Source: Christensenella hongkongensis | GTDB taxonomy: Bacteria; Bacillota; Clostridia; Christensenellales; Christensenellaceae | Direction: 5' to 3' | Assembly (NCBI RefSeq): GCF_000981035.1 | Contig: NZ_LAYJ01000078.1 | Coordinates: forward strand, 154,859 to 218,858 | Length of the DNA: 64,000 nt | Part shown: piece after piece, positions 37,270-46,967 of the stretch | How the letters are laid out: each line of letters starts with the position of its first letter | How positions within the stretch are numbered: the stretch's first letter is position 1 | Notes under the pieces: model-generated | The model's database searches: none | The model's input: only the letters and a program-made list of their open reading frames with translations | Told to the model about the DNA's origin: nothing | Translations under genes and position numbers: made by a program

Positions 37270-37944
37270 TCAGTCGTCTATGATTTCATTTACAATTTCC
37301 TGCAGGTTTGCAGTACTTTGCTTAAAATCATGCTCTGTCTCATCTTTTGATTGTCTCAATATTTCGTTCAGGCGGATGCTGGTATTCTGTGAATCGTTGT
37401 CAATGTCCATCATCTGGTTTGTGAGGTTATTGATCGACTGGCTGATTTCAGCCGCCTGCTGTCCCAGTACGTCTTCATTCTCCAGCTTGGATTCCGCATA
37501 TGCCATCTGATCTTCCAGGAACAGGCGGAAGCGCCGCTTATAATCCGCAACCTGCTTTTCATATTTTTTGATTTCCTGCTTTGCGGCCTCCATTCGAAGC
37601 TGCGTGCTCTCAATCACGGTTTTCGCATTCTGGTTTGCAACGTCCATGATCTTTTGTGCCTGAATTTCCGCTTTTTCAATATACATTGTTGCATTTCTTT
37701 GCGCTGTAATAACGGTTGCCATCAGCTTTTCTTCGATATTCTCAAGCTTATCAGCCTTTAGCTTAAGCCTGGCAATCTCAGATTTCATCTCCTCATTTTT
37801 GGCAATCACGTTCTCGTTCTCTTCCAAAAGGGATTCAAACTGCTTGATGATTTCGTCCAAAAACTCATCGACCTGTTCCTGATCGTATCCGTTAAATTTT
37901 TTCCCAAATTCTTTTTCTAATATATCCTTAGGCGTAATATTCAT
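37270..37944 (-). CDS. divIVA: Cell-pole / septum protein DivIVA (224 aa)
   Basis: Coiled-coil scaffold that binds curved membrane at septa and poles. The N-terminal lipid-binding motif ITPKDILEKEFGKKFNGYD (3-21) is typical, and the rest is long helical heptads. Start ATG at 37944; a TTG six bases earlier is possible, with GAGG placed between the usual distances for both. Downstream of sepF as in most Firmicutes. Confidence 0.94.
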   Translation of the reverse strand: MNITPKDILEKEFGKKFNGYDQEQVDEFLDEIIKQFESLLEENENVIAKNEEMKSEIARLKLKADKLENIEEKLMATVITAQRNATMYIEKAEIQAQKIMDVANQNAKTVIESTQLRMEAAKQEIKKYEKQVADYKRRFRLFLEDQMAYAESKLENEDVLGQQAAEISQSINNLTNQMMDIDNDSQNTSIRLNEILRQSKDETEHDFKQSTANLQEIVNEIIDD

Positions 37945-37974
37945 CCACAATTACCTCAATCATACCGTCTCCGG

Positions 37975-38478
37975 TTATTCCCGTTCCAAATAGCTGCTGA
38001 ATCCAAAGTCGTCAATCGCCTCCGCCGCATTTGTGGAAACATCAACATTATAAGGAGCTACGACAAAAATATTTCTTGCCGCTTTCCTGATATTGCCGTT
38101 GAGCGCATATACCGCGCCGCTTACAAAATCAAGGATTCTCTGCGCCACATCAGTATCAAGCTCATCCAAATTTACGATAATCGGTTTTTTCTCCTTCAGA
38201 TTATCGATAATGCTTTGCGTATCTTCATAAGATACCGGTTTGTAAATCAGAACGCGTACTTTACTTGTATCCGGAATGCCAACCACTTTCGCCGTCTCTC
38301 CTCTATTCTTCTTCGAGAATTTTTTTTCTTCCACAGGAGCCGGAGCAACAAAATCATCCGGCGGAAAATCCAAATCATCTTCCATCATGTCCTGATCGTC
38401 ATACTCGTTGTCGTACTCTTCCTCATCCGTAGACTCCAGTCCGATAAAAGATAATAATTTGTCTCCAATTTTAGCCAT
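37975..38478 (-). CDS. sepF: Cell division protein SepF (167 aa)
   Basis: Membrane-bound partner of FtsZ that helps shape and bundle Z-rings. The N-terminal amphipathic anchor MAKIGDKLLSFIGL is followed by an acidic linker (about 18-48), then the SepF core (about 65-155) with VLIYKPVSYEDTQ and PIIVNLDELD. It lies between yggS and divIVA. Confidence 0.95.
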   Translation of the reverse strand: MAKIGDKLLSFIGLESTDEEEYDNEYDDQDMMEDDLDFPPDDFVAPAPVEEKKFSKKNRGETAKVVGIPDTSKVRVLIYKPVSYEDTQSIIDNLKEKKPIIVNLDELDTDVAQRILDFVSGAVYALNGNIRKAARNIFVVAPYNVDVSTNAAEAIDDFGFSSYLERE

Positions 38479-38494
38479 AAAGTAAGCCTCCTAG

Positions 38495-39181
38495 TTATTG
38501 ATAGATTCTATCGCCGAATATGGCAGTGCCTACACGCACCATATTGGCCCCCTCCAAAATTGCATCTTCATAATCATTCGACATGCCCATCGACAGGTAT
38601 TCGAATGCCGGGTATTGATTCTTTAATGAATCAAAAAGCGACTTTGCCTGCGCGAACACCCCGCGTAAATAAGCGTGGTCGTCTGTGTAAGGCGCAATCG
38701 TCATAACCCCCTTAAGGCGTATCCGGTCAAAACCGGCAATGCTTTCCAGAAACGGATCCACATCCTCCAGAAAAAGCCCGGATTTCGTATCCTCTTTCGC
38801 AATATTCACCTGCATGAGCGCATCAACCGACACGTCTTTTTTCACGCATTCCTTTTGCAATTCCTGCGCGAGGGAAAATCGATCCAGGGAATGTACCAAA
38901 AATACCTTATTTTCCATTATATACTTAACTTTGTTCGTTTGCAACTGTCCAATTAGATTCCATTTGATATCATGCGGCAAAATTTCCTCTTTTTTCAGGA
39001 GTTCCTGCACGCGATTTTCCCCAAAGGTACGCAAACCCGCATCGTAGGCCTCTTTTACAACGTCTGTATTCACTGTTTTCGATACCGCCACAAGCTCGAT
39101 CCCATCCGGATTTACACCGGCCTTTTCTGCCGCCCGGGCTATTTTATCTTCTACAATTTTAATATTTTCCACAAGTCCCAT
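38495..39181 (-). CDS. PLP homeostasis protein YggS/PLPBP (228 aa)
   Basis: Alanine-racemase-fold protein that binds pyridoxal phosphate and buffers its level. The PLP lysine is in LVAVSKTVN (about residue 36), and FGENRVQELL, HLxGQLQTNK-like IGQLQTNKVKY, and SMGMSNDYEDAI are all present. The start at 39181 has GAGG nine bases upstream, inside the end of the gene before. Standard sepF neighbour. Confidence 0.95.
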   Translation of the reverse strand: MGLVENIKIVEDKIARAAEKAGVNPDGIELVAVSKTVNTDVVKEAYDAGLRTFGENRVQELLKKEEILPHDIKWNLIGQLQTNKVKYIMENKVFLVHSLDRFSLAQELQKECVKKDVSVDALMQVNIAKEDTKSGLFLEDVDPFLESIAGFDRIRLKGVMTIAPYTDDHAYLRGVFAQAKSLFDSLKNQYPAFEYLSMGMSNDYEDAILEGANMVRVGTAIFGDRIYQ

Positions 39182-39185
39182 TCCG

Positions 39186-40388
39186 CTATACCTCAACGTG
39201 CTGATTCGCCATCAGCGGACTGTTTTCCGCCACCGGCACAACGATTGCGCTGCCGTCCTTTTGTATTTTCACCGTAACCGGAACAAATGTTTTCTCCCGT
39301 CCGACAACTACGTTCACGCCGGTCACTCCATCCTCTTCCCGCAGGGCTTTTTCCGGCACCTTCAAGCCTGTAAACTGTGTATACACCTTTGCGTCTGTCC
39401 TGCGCGCATTCAGCAGCTCTCCGATATCGTCGTCGATTTCGATTGCATAAACGTAACCGTCCTCTTCTTTTACATTACCAACAACAATCCCCTGATATTG
39501 CCTGCTGATGTAATCGTCAAATGCGATTGAAAACGAGTTATCATTTGCAAATTCCGGTATTTCCTGATCGCTGCGCACCACCAGATACCATTTGAAATTA
39601 TTTACGAGGCGATAAATCTGCTTTTCAGCGCCCTCATCCGAAGACTCCTGCTGGCTTTTTGTCGTACCGTTCAATACGTCCAAAACATCCGCAGAAGTAA
39701 TCTCTTTGATGCGCGCTGCATTGAGCGTGCCTTCCATTCCGTCAAAATAAAAACTGACAACCCCCTCGGCCGGTGCGTTCATGACCTCCAGCCAGTCGTT
39801 GTCTACCCTTGCTTTAAGCTGCTCTTCCTTATCGTAATAGGTCTGCAACTGCTGATCGGCCGCTACGGTATCCCGCAAATACTGTTGCTTTTGCGCCATC
39901 AGGTCTTTAAGCTCCCGTTCCGCGGTGAGGATACTCCCCTCCGCTCCGCCTATTATGCCTGAAACCTCTGCCGTTTTCTGCGCGATCTGACTATTATAGC
40001 TTGCCAGCTGCTCATCCCCGCCTGCTTTTTCAAGCTGCGTTTGCTGATACTGCTCTATTTTGGTCTGTATTTCAATCAGGTCGTTCATGACCTGATCGTT
40101 ATAGCCCCATTTGTAAACATTCGCCACAGGAGTTTCCGCCTCTACGCGTTCTCCTTCCTGTACGATGTACTGCACCTTTCCGTAATTTGGAACGGTAATA
40201 ATCTGTTCGTCCCTTACAACCACAACCGGAACCGTCGTTTCAAAGGGAATCGTCCCATCTTCCACCACTGCGGTCTGGATGTTGGTCAGAAAAAAAATTG
40301 CCGCAACCGCCGCAGCGGCTATGATTCCAATGAAAATATAAAATTTTGGATTGGCCCGCCTTCTTGGCGGCCTCCTGCCTGTTGCCAT
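39186..40388 (-). CDS. HlyD-like membrane-anchored protein of the sepF cluster (400 aa)
   Basis: After a basic tail (1-15, RRPPRRR), one membrane helix lies at about 16-36, then a beta-rich domain (VPVVVVRDEQIITVPNYGKV), a helical hairpin with coiled coil (about 95-190) and a second beta domain, the form of a HlyD/membrane-fusion adaptor. No ABC transporter or outer-membrane channel is nearby and the cell is Gram-positive by other signs, so export adaptor function is doubtful. Genes like this sit next to yggS-sepF-divIVA in many Clostridia, which hints at a role in the envelope at division. GAGGAT precedes the ATG. Confidence 0.75.
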   Translation of the reverse strand: MATGRRPPRRRANPKFYIFIGIIAAAAVAAIFFLTNIQTAVVEDGTIPFETTVPVVVVRDEQIITVPNYGKVQYIVQEGERVEAETPVANVYKWGYNDQVMNDLIEIQTKIEQYQQTQLEKAGGDEQLASYNSQIAQKTAEVSGIIGGAEGSILTAERELKDLMAQKQQYLRDTVAADQQLQTYYDKEEQLKARVDNDWLEVMNAPAEGVVSFYFDGMEGTLNAARIKEITSADVLDVLNGTTKSQQESSDEGAEKQIYRLVNNFKWYLVVRSDQEIPEFANDNSFSIAFDDYISRQYQGIVVGNVKEEDGYVYAIEIDDDIGELLNARRTDAKVYTQFTGLKVPEKALREEDGVTGVNVVVGREKTFVPVTVKIQKDGSAIVVPVAENSPLMANQHVEV

Positions 40389-40468
40389 AAAATCATCCTC
40401 TTCAGTCGGTATCAATACGTAACTGCATTCATGCAATATTTTTTAGTATTATACCACATTCAGAGGAA

Positions 40469-40861
40469 TTATCCTAGCGTTAATGTCACATCCACTTCAT
40501 TTCCCGCTTCGCTGTACCGAAGCGTATCCGTCATCATCCTGACAAGGTAAACCCCCCTGCCATTTTCCTTTAAAAGAACCTCCTGCTGCTTAATATCCCG
40601 CCTGATCACGCTTCCCGCTTCAAAACCGCTTCCATCGTCCGCAAGCACGATATGCAGCTTATTCTGTTTGTATTCTGCACTCAACCGAACCTCTTTTGCA
40701 TCCGAATATTTGAAAATATTCATTACAAGCTCGCTCAGAATGAGTCGGATACGGTACATCTGTTCGTCGTTCAGGTGTTTCTCCTCCTCGATTCCCAAAA
40801 TGACCGATTTTACTGCGTCGTTCAATTCATCCAAACTGAAAAGTCTTTTTCTGATTAACAA
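40469..40861 (-). CDS. RsbW/SpoIIAB-type HATPase, intact kinase motifs (130 aa)
   Basis: GHKL-fold protein likely to phosphorylate a STAS antagonist or bind a sigma factor. The N-box E44/N48 (SELVMNIF), G1 box DDGSGF (75-80) and G2 box GRG (101-103) are complete. The start is TTG at 40861 with AGGGG eight bases upstream; the ATG just before it is out of frame. It follows the sigma gene after 155 bases and is led by a 10-codon open frame (40865-40897) with its own strong ribosome site. Probably part of the partner-switching system encoded just upstream. Confidence 0.85.
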   Translation of the reverse strand: MLIRKRLFSLDELNDAVKSVILGIEEEKHLNDEQMYRIRLILSELVMNIFKYSDAKEVRLSAEYKQNKLHIVLADDGSGFEAGSVIRRDIKQQEVLLKENGRGVYLVRMMTDTLRYSEAGNEVDVTLTLG

Positions 40862-41015
40862 TTTTCATACCCCTACCTTGTGAATCTTTTGAGGCATATT
40901 TACCCCTCGAAGTCAGTCCGTTAACAAAAAATGTATGAACTTTGTGTGAATACGATGATATTTTCATGCCGGTGGCGTAACCGCCAAAACATCATTCCTG
41001 TCAGGCTGCCATGTT

Positions 41016-41756
41016 TTACTTTTTATAGACCATCGCAAGCTTGCCTAATATCTTGCGCTCCATACGCGACACCTGCATCTGCGATACGTTAAGAATATCG
41101 GCAACCTGCTTTTGCGTCTTATTCCTGAGGTAGCGTTCTTCGATAATTTTTTTCTCCGTATCGTTCAAAAGGCTCATACAGTAAGTGATAAAATCGTGAT
41201 TCTCGACATGCTCAAAGCTTGCGTCTTCCTGGCCAAGGACGTTGCCCAGTGAAAAGTTTTCGCTGTCTGCAAGCGCGCTGTCCAGAGACAGCATGTTATC
41301 CGCCTGCTGCATTTCCAAAACCTCGAGCACACGCTCCACCGATATCTCAAGCTCTGCGGCAATCTCCTTTGGCGAAGGCTTCCTGCCATTCTGCGCCATA
41401 TATTCCTGGGTATAAAGCTTGATCTTTTTAAGCTGCTCCGTATCGCGTCGCGGAAGACGCATCACACGTGACGAATCCCTGAAATAGTTTTTGATCTCGC
41501 CGATCAGGGAAGGCGTCGCATAACTGGAAAATTTGATTCCGCGTTCCGGCTCAAACCGTTCGATTGCCTTGACAAGCGCGAGACTCGCCACCTGGTACAG
41601 GTCCTCATAATCCACGCCGCGCCCCGCAAACTTCTTTGCGGCGATCTCTGCAATATAAAGATAGCGCTCGATAAGCAGGTTCCTCAAGTCGACGTCATGA
41701 TCCACCACATATAATTTAAACAGCTCGTCGCTGTCCATTTTTGCATAATCTGCCAC
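41016..41756 (-). CDS. SigB/SigF/SigG-family RNA polymerase sigma factor (246 aa)
   Basis: Alternative sigma factor of the sigma-70 family. Regions 2 (VDYEDLYQVASLALVKAIER, RGIKFSSYATPSLIGEIKNY), 3 (RKPSPKEIAAELEISVERV) and 4 (TQKQVADILNVSQMQVSRME) are all present. GTG start at 41756 with GAGG eight bases upstream. Gene order STAS antagonist, HATPase-like, sigma matches rsbV-rsbW-sigB and spoIIA operons. Whether it controls stress response or sporulation cannot be settled; there is no other sporulation gene around it. Confidence 0.92.
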   Translation of the reverse strand: MADYAKMDSDELFKLYVVDHDVDLRNLLIERYLYIAEIAAKKFAGRGVDYEDLYQVASLALVKAIERFEPERGIKFSSYATPSLIGEIKNYFRDSSRVMRLPRRDTEQLKKIKLYTQEYMAQNGRKPSPKEIAAELEISVERVLEVLEMQQADNMLSLDSALADSENFSLGNVLGQEDASFEHVENHDFITYCMSLLNDTEKKIIEERYLRNKTQKQVADILNVSQMQVSRMERKILGKLAMVYKK

Positions 41757-41777
41757 TGCAAATTCCTCGTTTCTGTA

Positions 41778-42167
41778 TTATTGAACCATGGGCTTCTTTG
41801 AAAAAGTCACTTCCTGCAAAACACCGTTTTCTTCATGGAAATCTGCATCGTCGCTCAACGATTCAATCATAAGGCGGCTGATTTCCTCAGAAAACCCGGT
41901 ACAATCCGTGCATTCCTCACACATCTTCATATTCCCTGTTCCGCGTACGCTCACACGAATCGCATCGTCGCAGCCAAGCGTAATCTCAAGCCCATCGCTT
42001 GCCTGCCTGCACAGAAACAAAATACAGGCTTCTGCAACGCAAGCTTTGAGGTCTTCAATCTCATCTATATTGTAATCGATATTACAGGCGATCCCCGATA
42101 CGGCAAGACGTATTGCCTTAATATATTCCCTCTTCGCGGGGAATTGCATCTTTATCACTTCACTCAT
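41778..42167 (-). CDS. Degenerate, cysteine-rich RsbW-like anti-sigma candidate (129 aa)
   Basis: By position this is the rsbW/spoIIAB gene between the STAS and sigma genes, and EDLKACVAEACIL (38-50) aligns with the N-box region of RsbW. But the N-box Asn is absent, no D-x-G-x-G box is found, and the place of the ATP lid is taken by C83-EE-C86-TD-C89. Eight cysteines occur in 129 residues (28, 43, 48, 53, 66, 83, 86, 89). ATP-dependent kinase activity is therefore unlikely; a metal- or redox-responsive sigma binder is a possible reading. It overlaps the STAS gene by four bases. Confidence 0.75.
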   Translation of the reverse strand: MSEVIKMQFPAKREYIKAIRLAVSGIACNIDYNIDEIEDLKACVAEACILFLCRQASDGLEITLGCDDAIRVSVRGTGNMKMCEECTDCTGFSEEISRLMIESLSDDADFHEENGVLQEVTFSKKPMVQ

Positions 42168-42484
42168 TGTTCGGCCACCTCAATTTCAAAAACATTCGTA
42201 AGGCCCGTTACGTCGAATATTTTAAACAAATATGGCTTCAATTCCAAAATCTGCATTTTACCGCCGTATTCCTTCACCTTTTTCAGGATACTGACCAATA
42301 CGCCAAGCCCCGTGGAATCAATGTAACGAAGCTCCGCACAGTCCACCGATACGTCTGTTTTATTTGTACTGATCGCCTCATCCATCACACGCTTGAATTC
42401 ATTGACACTGTTGAGGTCAAGATCCCCCTCCATCTGCGCCAATATTTTATTGTCGCGCGCGTCATAAGTTACCTGTATTTCCAA
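42164..42484 (-). CDS. STAS-domain anti-anti-sigma factor, RsbV/SpoIIAA type (106 aa)
   Basis: Antagonist that releases a sigma factor by binding its anti-sigma partner when unphosphorylated. The phosphorylatable serine is S57 in RYIDSTGLGVL, the canonical site. TTG start at 42484 with GGAGG nine bases upstream. First gene of the module. Confidence 0.92.
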   Translation of the reverse strand: MEIQVTYDARDNKILAQMEGDLDLNSVNEFKRVMDEAISTNKTDVSVDCAELRYIDSTGLGVLVSILKKVKEYGGKMQILELKPYLFKIFDVTGLTNVFEIEVAEQ

Positions 42485-42570
42485 AACGAAACACCTCCAA
42501 AAAATTTTTATTGAAATTTGAGCAAAATAACTCCGCTACATTTATAAACAAATCAGTTTTTCATTAAACG

Positions 42571-42606
42571 AAAAAAGCGGGAGGAACTGAAATTTCCTGC
42601 CGCCTT
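42571..42606 (-). terminator. Terminator after gdhA
   Basis: A 12-bp stem with a single C-C mismatch and a six-T tail on the minus strand, 33 bases past the gdhA stop. It separates gdhA from the sigma module, whose AT-rich upstream region fills 42485-42570. Confidence 0.88.
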
Positions 42607-42638
42607 TTTCGATTCTATGGAGTTTTTATCGTCTCTGA

Positions 42639-43994
<1,356 letters not shown>

Positions 43995-44028
43995 CTAAAA
44001 ATTAGTTCTCTTTTAAATTCATAATGAC

Positions 44029-44057
44029 ATTATATCAGTATTAAAATTCAAAAACAA
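44029..44057 (-). promoter_or_regulatory. Sigma-A promoter of gdhA
   Basis: TTGTTT (44052-44057) and TATAAT (44029-44034) with a 17-base spacer on the minus strand, 56 bases before the gdhA ATG. Confidence 0.75.
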
Positions 44058-44177
44058 GGTTTTTGTAGTGTTTTTTGGCGATAATTTTGAAAGTTTTTGC
44101 AATTTTTTATTATTTCTCTTTCATTTCATTGCTTGCCGTTCCATTTTTTGAAACAAACTTGATTAATTTCACACCTT

Positions 44178-44268
44178 TTGATACAATATATCCATAAAAT
44201 TGTTATATTGGTGGGGACCAATACATTGCAGAGGCAGCACTATCGTTTAAAGTGTTGCTTTTGTTTTT
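44178..44268 (+). ncRNA. Candidate short terminated transcript upstream of the AI-2E permease gene
   Basis: On the plus strand TTGATA (44178-44183) and TGTTAT (44201-44206) are 17 bases apart. A perfect 18-bp palindrome with a GGGG centre (44206-44223) covers the likely start site, and an 8-bp stem (44234-44241 with 44251-44258) followed by a T-rich tail ends the unit. The product would be about 55 nt, ending 74 bases before the permease ATG, which has a separate TATAAT at 44307-44312. It may be a small RNA or an attenuated leader; no known family is recognised. The rest of the 368-base gap is AT-rich promoter DNA. Confidence 0.5.
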
Positions 44269-44341
44269 CTTCAAATCTTTTTCTGTGCATCTTCCTTCGC
44301 TTCCTGTATAATGAAAGTATCATTCTCAGGGAGCATATTGC

Positions 44342-45562
44342 ATGAAAGTTGAATGGAACAAAAAATATACGACAATCGCAGTCTATACCATCATCGTCGC
44401 TACGGTCATTACGCTGATCGTGCTGTTTTTTCTGAACATTACCTTTTTCGGTACGGCGATCGCGGCGCTTTTTTCAATCCTTGCGCCTTTTATTACAGGC
44501 TTTTGTATCGCGTACCTGTTGGTACGGCCCTGCCGTTTCGCTGAAAAACACTGGTTTGGATTTGTGGAACGAAAAAAACCGCATCCGCGGCTCAGGCGCA
44601 GCCTTTCTATCGTCACGATCATATTGATCGTATTTGTTATTTTCGCATTGCTCGTATACTTCATCATACCACAGCTTATTGACAGTATTACCATGCTGTT
44701 TAATAATATTCCCCACTACCTCGATTCGCTTCAGAACTCAGTCGTTGGACTGCTTCAATCCTGGAATATCTATACGCCGCAAATAGCGGAACATCTGGAC
44801 GCGCTTCGCGCTACTTTCCTGGATATTTCCGCATTTTTTGACAAGCTGATATCCAGCCTTCCCGTATTTATTTCGAGCGTAGGCACCGGCCTTTTCAATT
44901 TTTTTGTAGGAATGATCGTCAGTATCTATGTGATTTTTGCGAGGGAAAAATTCCGGCGTCAGGGAAAAAAGCTGACCTATGCGTTGTTTTCCAGACACTT
45001 TGCTGAAAAATTCCTGGACGTCATTCATTACTCCAACAATGTGTTTTTAGGCTTCATCAACGGAACCCTTATTGATGCGGCCTTCGTAGGAATTACAACC
45101 TTTATTTTTATGACGATCTGCCAGTTCCCTTATGCGCTTCTTATCGCAGTCATCATTGGCTGTACCAACATTATTCCATTTTTTGGCCCGTTTTTGGGCG
45201 CGATACCCAGCGCTATCATATTGCTGATCGTCGATCCGTGGTATGCTCTTGCATTTGTCATTTTCATACTGATTCTGCAACAAATTGACGGAAATATAGT
45301 CATGCCAAAAATTGTTGGGCTTAACATTGGGATGTCCGCATTCTGGGTGTTGTTTTCCCTGATTTTATTTGGCGGGCTTTTTGGCTTCTGGGGAATGCTG
45401 CTGGGCGTTCCGGTATTCACAATTATCTATTCGCTCATCACGGCCGCAATCAATAATTCACTTGAAAAAAAAGGAATCCCCAGGGAACGCTATTTGTACC
45501 CCAAGGATCCATTTACATCTTCGCCAAAGAAAAAAGGCAAGCGGAAACCTGCCGGCAATTAG
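44342..45562 (+). CDS. AI-2E family transporter / PerM-like permease (406 aa)
   Basis: Membrane protein of the AI-2E exporter (PerM/YtvI) superfamily with about eight helices: two near the N-terminus, one about 90-115, a soluble loop (about 120-170), and five in the C-terminal half. The family signature region NIIPFFGPFLGAIPSAII is present, with QQIDGNIVMPKIVG after it. AGGGAG precedes the ATG. The basic C-terminal tail is cytoplasmic. The substrate is unknown; members range from autoinducer exporters to ion antiporters. Confidence 0.9.
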   Translation: MKVEWNKKYTTIAVYTIIVATVITLIVLFFLNITFFGTAIAALFSILAPFITGFCIAYLLVRPCRFAEKHWFGFVERKKPHPRLRRSLSIVTIILIVFVIFALLVYFIIPQLIDSITMLFNNIPHYLDSLQNSVVGLLQSWNIYTPQIAEHLDALRATFLDISAFFDKLISSLPVFISSVGTGLFNFFVGMIVSIYVIFAREKFRRQGKKLTYALFSRHFAEKFLDVIHYSNNVFLGFINGTLIDAAFVGITTFIFMTICQFPYALLIAVIIGCTNIIPFFGPFLGAIPSAIILLIVDPWYALAFVIFILILQQIDGNIVMPKIVGLNIGMSAFWVLFSLILFGGLFGFWGMLLGVPVFTIIYSLITAAINNSLEKKGIPRERYLYPKDPFTSSPKKKGKRKPAGN

Positions 45563-45589
45563 CAAGTTGTTTTTATTGTATTTGGCTCT

Positions 45590-46384
45590 TCAATCCATTT
45601 CAAAATGCGCGGCGTCCACAACCTGCCCGGTTAGCGGTTCCGTTTCAAGAGCATCTTCCCTGTATGTTTTATAGTACGCTAAATATTCGATATTTCCGTT
45701 TGGTCCTTTTACCGGTGAATATGTGAGGCCATAAAGAAAGAAGCCGTTTCCCGCAGCCATTTCGACTGACCTTGCAATCACGTCTTTATGAACCTGCGCG
45801 TCGCGCACGACGCCTTTTTTCCCTATATGTTCCCTGCCCGCTTCAAACTGCGGCTTGATGAGCGTTACAACCTGCGCGTCCTGCGCGCACACACGGCTGA
45901 TTGCGGGGAATATCAATCCAAGTGAAATAAACGACACATCTACGCTGACGAAGTCTACCGGGCGTTCCTGCTTTTCAAGGTAACGCGCGTTGGTCCGCTC
46001 CATCAATTTAACGCGGCTGTCGTTACGAAGGCCCCAGTCAAATTGTCCGTAACCTACATCCACCGCATAAACGTAGGAAGCGCCATTTTTCAGCATACAA
46101 TCTGTAAATCCACCGGTGGACGCGCCGATATCCATGCACACCTTCCCGTGTAAGTCTAATACGAAAGCCTTTACCGCTTTTTCAAGCTTCAGGCCGCCGC
46201 GGCTGACATACGGACAGCTGTCCTGCCGGATTTTGATCTCCGCATCCTCTTCATAGGCTTCGGAAGGCCCTTTCACGGGTTTTCCCCCCACAAAGACCTC
46301 GCCCGCAATGATCAACGCTTTCGCTTTCTCCCTGCTTTTTGCGAGCCCTTTTTCCGCGAGCAGCACGTCAATTCTCTTTTTCAT
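45590..46384 (-). CDS. tlyA: TlyA-family rRNA methyltransferase / hemolysin-like protein (264 aa)
   Basis: S4 domain plus FtsJ-like 2'-O-ribose methyltransferase, acting on rRNA in known members (B. subtilis YqxC is the relative). The S4 part covers 1-60 (RIDVLLAEKGLAKSREKAK), the SAM motif is MDIGASTGGFTDC, and K-D-K-E-type residues sit in VDVSFISL and LIKPQFEAG. Start 46384 with GGAGG seven bases upstream; overlaps oapA by 17 bases. The OLE-oapA-tlyA order matches the arrangement known from Bacillus halodurans. Confidence 0.93.
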   Translation of the reverse strand: MKKRIDVLLAEKGLAKSREKAKALIIAGEVFVGGKPVKGPSEAYEEDAEIKIRQDSCPYVSRGGLKLEKAVKAFVLDLHGKVCMDIGASTGGFTDCMLKNGASYVYAVDVGYGQFDWGLRNDSRVKLMERTNARYLEKQERPVDFVSVDVSFISLGLIFPAISRVCAQDAQVVTLIKPQFEAGREHIGKKGVVRDAQVHKDVIARSVEMAAGNGFFLYGLTYSPVKGPNGNIEYLAYYKTYREDALETEPLTGQVVDAAHFEMD

Positions 46385-46919
46385 TCGTTTTCCTCCCGCC
46401 ACGGCTGAAAAAGGTTGCGACCGATCCAATCGCAAGCACAATATCTTTATTTCGCTTCATGGCAATCGTCTTCCCCCATGCCTTGCCCGCAACGGTAACC
46501 GCGGCAATCAGCGCAGATATCGCGATGGAAATTGCCATATCCGGAAAAGGAAAGTTGAACACCAGCGCCTTGAGCGTAATCGCCGCGCCAGCAGCGCCGC
46601 TGACGATCCCGCAGATATCGCCGATTACGTCGTTACAAAAATTCGATACAACATCCGCATTTTTAAGCATCTTAAGCGCATAATGCGCCTTTTGGTTCTT
46701 TTTTGCCGACATCGCAATAAACGGCGCCTGGTCGCAGCTTGCGAACGCCACGCCAACAATGTCAAACAACACGCCAATCGCAATCAGCCCAATCAGTATT
46801 CCGACGGACGCAATCAGGGAAAGGTTTGAAATAAAATATTCCGCAGCCACCGATACGCCTGCGGAAATAAATAACGTAATAAAGAATATCTTGATCGTCC
46901 AATATTTAATAACTTTCAT
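46368..46919 (-). CDS. oapA: OLE RNA-associated membrane protein OapA-like (183 aa)
   Basis: Small integral membrane protein with four hydrophobic segments (about 8-28, 34-60, 98-120, 127-148) and a basic C-terminus. Conserved-looking loops are VAFASCDQAPFIAMSAKK and CNDVIGDICGIVSGAAG. In Bacillus halodurans OapA forms a complex with OLE RNA at the membrane, and its gene lies directly downstream of the RNA gene, as here. ATG at 46919 with GGAG five bases upstream; a longer frame would extend 64 codons into the RNA gene and is rejected. Identification rests on topology, size and context rather than an alignment. Confidence 0.85.
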   Translation of the reverse strand: MKVIKYWTIKIFFITLFISAGVSVAAEYFISNLSLIASVGILIGLIAIGVLFDIVGVAFASCDQAPFIAMSAKKNQKAHYALKMLKNADVVSNFCNDVIGDICGIVSGAAGAAITLKALVFNFPFPDMAISIAISALIAAVTVAGKAWGKTIAMKRNKDIVLAIGSVATFFSRGGRKTNEKEN

Positions 46920-46967
46920 GCTTCTCCACGCAGCTTTCCTGATCAAGCTGCGGCTATTTTTATAAAA

